Below are positions 16,220 through 23,379 of a stretch of DNA of 64,000 nucleotides, piece after piece. The stretch comes from an uncultured Chthonomonas sp. GTDB taxonomy: Bacteria > Armatimonadota > Chthonomonadetes > Chthonomonadales > Chthonomonadaceae. Positions within the stretch are counted from its first letter, which is position 1. The number at the start of each line of letters is the position of its first letter. Where the stretch lies: the NCBI GenBank assembly GCA_903919615.1, contig CAIXIX010000521.1, positions 1 through 64,000 of the forward strand, written 5' to 3'. The notes beneath the pieces are model-generated. The model worked only from the letters and a program-made list of their open reading frames with translations. It was not told the origin of the DNA and made no database searches. The translations under genes and the position numbers were made by a program.

Positions 16220-17377
16220 CTACTCTTCGATGATCTCGACGTTGGCGCGCGGGACAACCACTTTTCTGCCGTCCTGGAGCGTCGCTTCAAGCACGCGGAC
16301 CATCGTTTCCGATTCCACCTCTACCAGCTCAGAAGGCAGCCCGCTAACCGTACCTAACAGGCCGAAATAGGGCTCACGAATAATTCGGATCGGTGTTCCG
16401 CCCGAAAGCTGACCCCCTTCAGACTCCGCTGATATACCCTTGTCGCTGGCCGATGCGGCCGAATCCATCGGGACAATCACCTCGGGCCGAATTACTCCTG
16501 CGCGTATCTGGGTGGCTCCATTCAATGAAGCAACCTTTCCCTGCAGCGATTTTAGAAGCTGGAAGGTTCTCGCCGCCATGGCAATGGTGCCGAAGCCCTC
16601 GGTTATCAGGAGAGAAAAGGGAATCGCTTCCTGGCCGGTAATCGCGACGCCGATATCGAACCCGGGCTGATTAAGCGCTTCAGAGAGGTAATCCATCAGG
16701 TCGCGATCGACGATCCCACCGCAAACAATTCCAATTACGCCGGCGCGATCTGCCGCCCGCAGCGCTCCTGCAGAGATATTGGAGCCGCCAATTACAATTT
16801 TGCCCTTCATAATGGGCGTAATGCTTGCTTCGGTTAAGGGCTGATCCGGGCCAGAGACAGCAATGGCGATCTCACCCAACCGCTCGCCGCCCACGCCGAA
16901 AATTCCCTGAATTAAGGCGCCTTCGCAGCTTACGACAACACCCTCTTCAGGGATGACACGTGTCACTTTGCCCTTAATATAGGCATCTTTCTCAATCGGG
17001 GTTGGCGCCTGCCTAACGCCGACATTGCCCGTCGTGCTGGAGATCAGCTCAATCTTGCCCGCAAACGGAGATTTCAATTCGCTCCGGAAGAACTTGCCAA
17101 AAAGGCCCTTTGTTTCAGCAATCACGTCACCAACGGCGATGCTGTCGCCCACCTTTATCTTCAGCGATCCTGCGAGATCACCCGGCTCGACGCCTAGCCG
17201 CTCCGCTGCCTTGATGGTCTGCATGATCCCTGGCAGTTCTGTGCGAGCGACGACAGTTCCCGGCGAGACCGTATCTCCAAGCGCAACGACGACTTCTCCC
17301 TTAAGTGGAAGCCTTCGTAACTTCTCGATGGTTGTGCGGGCGCTAACTTTTAGCCCGGGCGTATAGGCAGTTCCCAT
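16220..17377 (-). CDS. Protein of unknown function with lipoyl-like segments and C-terminal KOW-like motif
   Basis: This 385-residue protein begins with two half-barrel segments like those of biotinyl/lipoyl domains (KGEVVVALGDTVSPGTVVAR; VGDSIAVGDVIAETKG) but without the modified lysine motif. The middle (GVIGIVCGGIVDRDLMDYL) is a conserved glycine-rich region, and the end resembles a KOW segment (FGLLGTVSGLPSELV; DGRKVVVPRANVEII). No signal peptide is present. I do not recognise a named function. It lies downstream of the GlmL-like gene with one small gene between, on the same strand, and a shared role with that protein is the reasonable inference. Confidence 0.7.
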   Translation of the reverse strand: MGTAYTPGLKVSARTTIEKLRRLPLKGEVVVALGDTVSPGTVVARTELPGIMQTIKAAERLGVEPGDLAGSLKIKVGDSIAVGDVIAETKGLFGKFFRSELKSPFAGKIELISSTTGNVGVRQAPTPIEKDAYIKGKVTRVIPEEGVVVSCEGALIQGIFGVGGERLGEIAIAVSGPDQPLTEASITPIMKGKIVIGGSNISAGALRAADRAGVIGIVCGGIVDRDLMDYLSEALNQPGFDIGVAITGQEAIPFSLLITEGFGTIAMAARTFQLLKSLQGKVASLNGATQIRAGVIRPEVIVPMDSAASASDKGISAESEGGQLSGGTPIRIIREPYFGLLGTVSGLPSELVEVESETMVRVLEATLQDGRKVVVPRANVEIIEE

Positions 17378-17424
17378 GAACAGTCAATCTCCTGAAAAAG
17401 CGATAGTCACTAATATTTTGCGAA

Positions 17425-18090
17425 CTAAGGCTGTTTGAAATCTTTCCGCGTCCTCACCGATACTGCGCCGCTGGCATAGAGCACCACGGTTGCCGCGTTA
17501 TCGGGATCATCCGAAAAGTGTGGAAAATCCAGAATCTTGTAGAGCGCATCGGCCGCGCTTGAGGTTCCCTGAACTGGCATATTCTGGTGAGAGTTGGACT
17601 GCGAGCCGGCATGCTCGATCAGCAGGATGAGCTGGTGCGGGTCGATCTTGTGCTTTTTGCCATCCGGGCCGATCTTCTCCTCATCCTGAATGTTGTAGCC
17701 GCCAGCGCTCTCGTTATAGATGTAGCCGACTTTTTCACCATCGCCGGGGCCGGCGAGATAGGATTGCTTACCTCCAGCCAGACCGCTGGCTGAAGGCAGA
17801 TATCCGGTTGCCGCATCGGTCCACTCTTCGGAAGGGGGCAGTTTGCCATCCCAATCAAGCGAGTAGTGGTATAGCGCCTCATACAGCGAATGGAGATTGT
17901 TTTCCGCAATGGTGATGTCGCGCTTGGCCTTAAAGTTCAGTGCAACACGATAACCGAGAAACAACAGCGGAAGCGCAATAATCAGGATAAAGACAACGAG
18001 TATGGCGTTCAAACCATACTTGCCAAACCGCAGCGTCGCTTTACGAGCAGGTTTTGGCGGTGTCGGTTCTGGCGCGACGGTATCGGACAT
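17425..18090 (-). CDS. Membrane protein with pilin-like soluble domain
   Basis: This 221-residue protein has a proline-rich cytoplasmic start, one membrane segment (residues 29-50, AILVVFILIIALPLLFLGYR) and then 'ENNLHSLYEALYHYSLDWDG', which resembles the post-helix segment of DUF1559-type pilins. It lacks the prepilin peptidase site (no GFTLIE), so it is a fixed membrane protein. The ATG at 18090 follows AAAGG; a longer frame to 18150 has no ribosome site. It lies between the GlmL-like gene and the lipoyl-like protein, and all three are probably one transcript. The function is unknown. Confidence 0.65.
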   Translation of the reverse strand: MSDTVAPEPTPPKPARKATLRFGKYGLNAILVVFILIIALPLLFLGYRVALNFKAKRDITIAENNLHSLYEALYHYSLDWDGKLPPSEEWTDAATGYLPSASGLAGGKQSYLAGPGDGEKVGYIYNESAGGYNIQDEEKIGPDGKKHKIDPHQLILLIEHAGSQSNSHQNMPVQGTSSAADALYKILDFPHFSDDPDNAATVVLYASGAVSVRTRKDFKQP

Positions 18091-18171
18091 GAAGAACCTT
18101 TCAAACTGAGTGTATCTGGCGAATGCCACAGAGCTTGTACGGAAGCTCACGGTGCAGATGTCTCACCCGGC

Positions 18172-20007
18172 TCAACTCAACGGGATGTTCATCGCCTGCA
18201 GCCACTCTTTCAGCTTAGTAATACGGAAATCATCGGCGGTCGGAATCTGCAGCGGCCGCCCCCGCGTGTCAATAATCACGCCTGTTACGCCACCCTGTAC
18301 TGTCGTGGTAATCGGGCTGCCTTTGCCTGCGCCAACGTCGAATCCGCGCGATGGAGTTACGGTTATCTCTGCCGATTCGGGCTCGCCATCCTTGCCATTT
18401 TTGAAGCCGAGCGGAAGCACCTTGATGGCTCCAAACGGAATGGCATGGGTCTCGCCCTTAAACTGCACGGATACGCAGGCTTCGCCTTCCTTTGCGGTGC
18501 CCACTGGCGCAATGCAGGTACCAAGGTAGACAAGACAGTCTCTCTCAAAGACCTGTGTAGCCGCTTCCGGATGCACTGTGGAGAGAATGCCCAACTGAGG
18601 CATCATGAAGATCGAGTCGACCGTGAGAAGGGTAAAGCCCTCGGGCTGATACGCGTCCATCATCATCAGGGCAGATTGTTCGCGCCGCGGAGCGTGCGAG
18701 AGCACGCCACCGGAGCCTACGATCATATCCAGTTTCATCAAGTTGACGAGGGTTTGGCCAGTGCCCTTCTGGTCGAAGATATTTCCGACGTTCTTCTCGG
18801 TCGCGAAACCTGTAAGCCCGCGCGCCAGTGACTTGTGATGGTCGAAGGCAAGGCGCAGCGCTTCGCGGCTTACGGCCTGTTCAATCTGCATGTCCTGCAT
18901 GCGCTGGGGAATCGTTGTCGGGCGGATCATCTTGTTGCGCAGCTGATTCCGCAGATCGGCTTCCGAAACGGCGAAAGGGAGCCAGCGCTTAATGTTCGCA
19001 ACGCCTGCTTCTGTAAGCACGTTACAGATCGAGTAGGACATTCCCAGGTTTGCGGAGACGGTGCGATTAAATATTTCGCTGAAGACTGAGAAGACGTCGG
19101 TGGTTGCGCCACCGATATCGACACCGAGGACATTGATCTTGCGCTGTTCTGCGATCGTCTGCATAATCTTGCCAACCGCGTTCGGGGTTGACATGATGCC
19201 TGCGCTGGTCCAGCTAGAGAGCTTGCCGTAGCCGGGAGCCTGCTGCATAACGTGCTCAAGAAACAGTTCATGTATCGCTTCGCGAGCAGGAAGCAGGTTC
19301 TCGTGCTCCATGGTTGGGCGAAGATTGGGGACCTGCCGCAGTGCAACGCGCGACTCCAGAAGCTCGGCAACCTTCGGATAGGCATCCTTGTTGCCGGCGA
19401 AGATAACGGGGAGATTTAGCCCGATCCCAAGCCTTGGTTTCGGGTCTGCCGAGACCAGCATTTCGCTCAGTTCAACCAGATGGTTTACCGTTCCGCCATC
19501 CGTGCCGCCAGACATCAGGATCATGTCTGGGCGAAGCTGGCGCAATCGTTCAACGCGCTGATACTCTTTGCGGCCATCGTCTACTGCAATCACATCGATG
19601 ATGATCGCGCCTGCTCCGAGTGCGGCCCTCTGCGCTGATTCTGCGCTCATCGCCTTGACGACGCCTGCGACAGACATCTGGAGCCCGCCACCTGCGCTCG
19701 ACGTGGAGAGGTAGAGGTCTACTCCGGTATTACCGTCTGTCTCAGGGGTTAGCGGCTTGCCGCCACCCTCGGAAAGAATGGTGCGGCCGCTCAGCTCTTC
19801 CACTTCACGTACAGCGTTAACTACACCAACTGTAACATCGTCGAAGGGCGCTTCCACGGTGGTGGGCGCCTCACCGCGAACGGTAAGACGGTACTGGCCA
19901 TCGGGCTGCCGAACAATGAGAATGGCTTTGGTTGTGGTGCTTCCGCAGTCGGTGGCGAGGATGGATTTTACGTTGGAAACGTCGAGTGAGTGTGCGGTAT
20001 CGCTCAT
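18172..20007 (-). CDS. Glutamate mutase L (GlmL/MutL) family ATPase
   Basis: This 611-residue protein is an ASKHA-fold ATPase of the GlmL family: phosphate-1 motif ATDCGSTTTKAIL near residue 18, 'LMSGGTDGGTVNHLVELSEM' and phosphate-2 region NVLGVDIGGATTDVFSV, followed by 'GSGGVLSHAP'. GlmL genes accompany adenosylcobalamin-dependent glutamate mutase or ornithine aminomutase and are thought to act in chaperoning or reactivating them. No such mutase is in this window, so the partner is elsewhere or different. Its conserved companion here is the lipoyl-like protein at 16220-17377. The ribosome site is weak. Confidence 0.86.
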   Translation of the reverse strand: MSDTAHSLDVSNVKSILATDCGSTTTKAILIVRQPDGQYRLTVRGEAPTTVEAPFDDVTVGVVNAVREVEELSGRTILSEGGGKPLTPETDGNTGVDLYLSTSSAGGGLQMSVAGVVKAMSAESAQRAALGAGAIIIDVIAVDDGRKEYQRVERLRQLRPDMILMSGGTDGGTVNHLVELSEMLVSADPKPRLGIGLNLPVIFAGNKDAYPKVAELLESRVALRQVPNLRPTMEHENLLPAREAIHELFLEHVMQQAPGYGKLSSWTSAGIMSTPNAVGKIMQTIAEQRKINVLGVDIGGATTDVFSVFSEIFNRTVSANLGMSYSICNVLTEAGVANIKRWLPFAVSEADLRNQLRNKMIRPTTIPQRMQDMQIEQAVSREALRLAFDHHKSLARGLTGFATEKNVGNIFDQKGTGQTLVNLMKLDMIVGSGGVLSHAPRREQSALMMMDAYQPEGFTLLTVDSIFMMPQLGILSTVHPEAATQVFERDCLVYLGTCIAPVGTAKEGEACVSVQFKGETHAIPFGAIKVLPLGFKNGKDGEPESAEITVTPSRGFDVGAGKGSPITTTVQGGVTGVIIDTRGRPLQIPTADDFRITKLKEWLQAMNIPLS

Positions 20008-20218
20008 GTGAAGATGTGTCCCGAATCCCAGAAAAAGGGATAATTAATAATAGGTCGCGCGAACGCGCTAAGTCTGTTGAGTATACCCTGCGAGCAGAAG
20101 GGGAAGTACGCCGCAATCGGCGAGCGCACCTATTGGAGCCCGCGTGTCCCCACGCGGTCCCTTTGCAGTCGCAAGCCGCTCCGGCGGGTGGCATTCTTCG
20201 GGCTGTAGCACAAAAAGG

Positions 20219-20563
20219 TCAGGTCATTGAGTCTACGAAGTTGATAATGTCTTTGAAGTCGAGGCGTGGTACGAGAAAGGTGTAGCCCAACCGTGCCGCT
20301 ATAGCTGGAAATGAACCCGTGACTTCAACGAAGAACGCCATCGTTGTGGGAAGTTGCGTGTGGCGCTTTTCCGCGCCGCACACCGCCTCCGTTTCGGCAT
20401 CCAAATCACCGCATTTCCCAACTACCAATCGTCTCGCATTCTGCCCGCAGGGCATCTGTTCAATGGCATCGCATTTATGCCATGTGTCTGCCGACACCCA
20501 TTTTATTAACCCCGTTACCTCCTCTTCTTCCGCACGCGAGCGGCGTGTGGAAGAAGAGGACAA
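20219..20563 (-). CDS. Doubtful small ORF, 114 codons
   Basis: The frame encodes a soluble-looking protein with four cysteines (KCDAIEQMPCGQ, VGKCGDL, EAVCGAE) and a hydrophobic end (AARLGYTFLVP). The start would be TTG at 20563, and its first 15 codons lie in the long hairpin at 20521-20559, with no ribosome site. I recognise no family. It may be translated repeat sequence rather than a gene. Confidence 0.2.
   Translation of the reverse strand: MSSSSTRRSRAEEEEVTGLIKWVSADTWHKCDAIEQMPCGQNARRLVVGKCGDLDAETEAVCGAEKRHTQLPTTMAFFVEVTGSFPAIAARLGYTFLVPRLDFKDIINFVDSMT
20521..20559. repeat. Long hairpin, 17-base arms
   Basis: Arms at 20521-20537 and 20543-20559 pair over 17 bases with one mismatch around a five-base loop (GAGCG). 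No T-run follows on either strand, so a simple Rho-independent terminator is unlikely. It resembles a stand-alone intergenic palindrome. Confidence 0.7.
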
Positions 20564-20605
20564 TTAGGAATTGTGTCTGTTTTCACCGATCCCGGAATCT
20601 GGTAG

Positions 20606-20645
20606 TTGCTAAGAACGCCAAATTGTTGTGTGATGAGGCTTGGCG
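20606..20645 (+). repeat. Palindromic intergenic repeat, copy 1
   Basis: This 40-base unit starts TTGCTAAGAACGCC and ends AGGCTTGGCG. It matches copy 2 at 38 of 40 positions. The ends CGCCAA and TTGGCG are inverted, so the unit can fold into a stem with an 18-base loop. Confidence 0.75.
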
Positions 20646-20694
20646 GAGTTAGTTGGCGTCACTGAGCTCAGGCAGGCTTCATATTGCTTGTTAT

Positions 20695-20734
20695 TTGCTA
20701 AGACCGCCAAATTGTTGTGTGATGAGGCCTGGCG
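20695..20734 (+). repeat. Palindromic intergenic repeat, copy 2
   Basis: Second copy of the 40-base unit, 89 bases after the first and in the same direction. One of its two differences (AGGCCTGGCG) weakens the outer stem by one pair. Confidence 0.75.
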
Positions 20735-20989
20735 TCCTTAGGCAGTTGTGTAGCACAAGGCAGCGGTCACGTCTTTGAGGTTTGTGAAGTCAGTAGGTCT
20801 ATAAGTCAGAGACCAGGTCATTCAGGCTGAATTGGTAGTTGCGCCGCTTGCTGCGCACTTGACGCTTCGCGCAAACCGCATTCTGCGAACAAAGAAGCGA
20901 CCTCGCTACCCGTCGTTTCGAAGAAGCTGCGGAGGCCATTCAAAAGGGCGACAGGCAAACTCCCTACACCGCCATCCACCGCGCGCGCC

Positions 20990-21991
20990 TCACTTCGCGC
21001 CGTGCGCAAGCAGCCACGGGCGGACGTCGCGATTCGGGTTATTGGCCGATAGCCTCAAGCAGGTCCGTCCGTTGCCGTCACGGACATTTACGGCTCCCCC
21101 ACGTTTGTAAATCGCCTCGACGAGTTTTAGCGGGCCAAAATTGCATACGTAGAGCATCGGAGTTTTGCCCGCACGATCGCGAACATTCACTGCTGCACCG
21201 TTATTGATCAAAGCCAACACTGTTGGCGTCTCGCGCAGTGCACAGGCATACAATAGTGGCGTTGCGCCGAACTTGCTGGTTGTGTTCACCCTGGCGCCAT
21301 GCGAGATTAGCCATTCGGTCTGAGGCGAAGATGCAATCATCAGGGCGGTTTCCCCATCGGGGCTCGTCGCGTTCACATCTGTTCCACAGGCTACAAGTAT
21401 CGGCAGATCGATCAGGTCGGCTGAACCGAGGGCTATCCATGGATTATCGATGTGTTTATGACTGAGCTCCAACAATCGACTAACCACCCGATGATGCCGG
21501 CACATGAGCGCGCAATTGAGGAGCGAATACTGGGGTAAAGGTTGGTCACGCACTAGGTCGCCAAGAGGTTTGGATTCTAGTGACGAACCTGAGCCCAGCA
21601 GCGCTAGCGCAAGGTCTTCACACTGGGGTTTGGGCTCACGAAACGAATTAATCCATGGATTGCCTTCAATCTCTGTTTTGTAGAGTAAGGCTAGAGCATC
21701 GGGATTATCGGGCTCGTGGCTCGCCTTAGAAGGGTGTCTCAATCTCACCCACATTCGTGAAAAGAATTGGCGGAAATCCTCTTCCTGGCTTTTGCGCGCT
21801 GTACCGTCGGCACCTTGTTTTATCAGCTTAAGCGCTTCGGAATAGCTCCCATCGGAGATGGCCTCGATCAGCTCGCCGTTCAGGTAATTTCGGCGAATTT
21901 CATGCCGGGCAAACAACGCCGGAGCGATAAGCAGCAGCGCAATCATCGCCCACTTCGAGTTCAAACGCAAGTTTTTGCGGTTTGGGTTCAT
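20990..21991 (-). CDS. Ankyrin-repeat protein with N-terminal membrane segment
   Basis: This 333-residue protein has a basic start (MNPNRKNLRLNSK) and one hydrophobic segment (WAMIALLLIAPALFA) that could be a membrane anchor or signal peptide. The C-terminal 150 residues hold ankyrin units with the usual phrasing (ACGTDVNATSPDGETALMIA; GAAVNVRDRAGKTPMLYVC; GGAVNVRDGNGRTCLRLSA). The middle part shows no known domain. It probably binds an unknown protein partner in the periplasm. I chose the ATG at 21991; the frame is open to a TTG at 22039, but the added residues precede the basic start of the signal. Confidence 0.75.
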   Translation of the reverse strand: MNPNRKNLRLNSKWAMIALLLIAPALFARHEIRRNYLNGELIEAISDGSYSEALKLIKQGADGTARKSQEEDFRQFFSRMWVRLRHPSKASHEPDNPDALALLYKTEIEGNPWINSFREPKPQCEDLALALLGSGSSLESKPLGDLVRDQPLPQYSLLNCALMCRHHRVVSRLLELSHKHIDNPWIALGSADLIDLPILVACGTDVNATSPDGETALMIASSPQTEWLISHGARVNTTSKFGATPLLYACALRETPTVLALINNGAAVNVRDRAGKTPMLYVCNFGPLKLVEAIYKRGGAVNVRDGNGRTCLRLSANNPNRDVRPWLLAHGAK

Positions 21992-22313
21992 ATCTGTTTG
22001 GATTTTATCCTCGTGGCTGACGCCATGCTGGAGGAGCAATTATAACCGTAATTGTATCGCATGCATCGCATTTAACCTCTCATGCCGCAATCTTCGAAGA
22101 CATCAAAAACGTCACAGGCATCAAGAACGTGATCTATCGTGGCAGAATTGGGATAATTGCTTCCTGAAAAAGTTTATACATGTGAAGGATATTATTTAGA
22201 GTTGGCAGAATTGGGGAGCTTATATGGCTATGCGCTCGTTTGTACTGCGCATGTTGCCGCGTCATGGTGTGACCAATCCATTGCGTCAAAGCGCGAAGGG
22301 GGGCTAAACAAGC
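21992..22313. other. Divergent intergenic region
   Basis: The region separates the minus-strand ankyrin gene from the plus-strand PEP-CTERM gene and must hold both promoters. A 12-base direct repeat GGCAGAATTGGG occurs at 22141-22152 and 22204-22215. No gene is supported. Confidence 0.4.
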
Positions 22314-23027
22314 ATGGTTAGTTTGACACTCAAGGCTCGACATTATCGATCTCTGACAGGGCTGGCGTGCCTGATGATGGCTGCGCTGCCTTTAACCTCG
22401 CAGGCTCAGTCCTAGAACCTCGCCACTAACTTCAGCGAGGTCTCAAACCCGAACGGCGCCTGGACTTACGGTTACCTAACCGGCAGCACGTTCAATACCT
22501 TTAACGAAACTGCTGTTTCCCCACCCTTAGCTTCTGCTGTGTGGTATGCGGGAACTCTGCCAGATGTTCCATTCATCGGTATAAACGACTCTATTAGCAC
22601 AAAGTACGGGATATCACCAGGGCAAGTAACTCTTGGATCAGACTACGGTACGGTTGATGCGCGGTGGACTGCGCCGAGTACAGGCAGCTTCGACATCGCT
22701 GCCGCAGTTGGCGGGACGCTGGTCGAGGACATTGGCTTTGGAAACGCAAATGCTGATCTCTCGGGATTGCAGATAAACGGAGTTTCTCAGGCGGTCACTA
22801 GTGTAAGCAACAACGTGTATACATGGTCCCTTAACAATGTCAGTCTTTCTGCCGGGGCAACTGTCGACGTGTACGTCGGTCAGCACTTAGGCGCTGGGAA
22901 CACAAATACTATTTTTACTGTTGATGAGCTTGTGGCAACTCCTGAACCGGGCTCCTGCGGACTTGTGGTCGGTCTATTCGTTTCGGGAGCGGCGCTGTTT
23001 CGACGTCGCCGAATGCGCACTCCATAA
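22314..23027 (+). pseudogene. PEP-CTERM protein gene interrupted by an in-frame amber codon
   Basis: From the ATG at 22314 (AAGGGGGG upstream) the frame encodes a clean signal peptide that ends in LTSQAQS. Codon 34 is then TAG (22413-22415). The same frame continues without further stops to 23027 and ends in a PEP-CTERM sorting signal (VATPEPGSCGLV, hydrophobic helix, RRRR). Between them lies a beta-rich domain of about 170 residues like other exported PEP-CTERM proteins. One base change from TAT or TAC would explain the stop. An intact gene would make an exported surface or matrix protein processed by exosortase; none is in the window. Amber readthrough or a sequencing error are alternatives. 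Confidence 0.75.
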
Positions 23028-23082
23028 GATCACCGGATTGACCGTTTCAAAACGCTATATTCGGGATCTGCGCGGTTACACT

Positions 23083-23121
23083 GAGGGGCATTCTCATTTC
23101 GAGAGTTGCCCCTCGATTTTA
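23083..23121 (+). terminator. Rho-independent terminator after the PEP-CTERM gene
   Basis: Arms GAGGGGCA (23083-23090) and TGCCCCTC (23107-23114) pair perfectly, with an inner TCTC/GAGA pairing, and are followed by GATTTTA. It lies 56 bases after the stop of the PEP-CTERM frame. Confidence 0.8.
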
Positions 23122-23379
23122 TAAGTGCGCAAGAATTGCGCATAAAGGGAGCCGTGAAAAGGGATCAGGGACAAGTGAAATGCCATTGATCCTCACATCG
23201 AACTAAACCAATTACCGCATTACCGATTGCTCGATTACCTTCTTCGCCCCAGCGAAGATTGGAAGTTTGCAACATTTGCTTGACCCATGTGTCTTAATCG
23301 CGATACAATTGACGAATAGTGCAATTGTTTAGCGCAGCAGTTGCGTAGAGATATGTTTCTCGAGTGGGAGCGTGTGCAC
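23122..23379. other. Upstream region of the cytochrome/DUF1501 cassette
   Basis: No gene is supported. The promoter of the downstream four-gene plus-strand cassette is expected here, but I cannot point to convincing -35 and -10 boxes. Confidence 0.3.

Larger units (their letters stand above)
20008..20989. other. Repeat-rich region of about 980 bases, at most one small gene
   Basis: This stretch separates the GlmL-like and ankyrin genes, both on the minus strand. It holds a doubtful 114-codon frame, a long hairpin and a pair of 40-base palindromic direct repeats, each listed separately. A shorter, diverged relative of the repeat may start at 20331 (AAGAACGCCA). The rest shows no coding signal I trust; it looks like decayed or repeat-derived sequence. 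Confidence 0.5.

Noticed and set aside
20606-20734. CRISPR array
   Set aside because: Only two repeat units exist, each with inverted ends, and no cas genes are near. Repeat and spacing do not fit a CRISPR array.
22413-22415. Amber codon as pyrrolysine site
   Set aside because: UAG codes for pyrrolysine in some methylamine methyltransferases, and a methyl-transfer operon is nearby. But the gene is a PEP-CTERM surface protein and no pylTSBCD genes are in the window.
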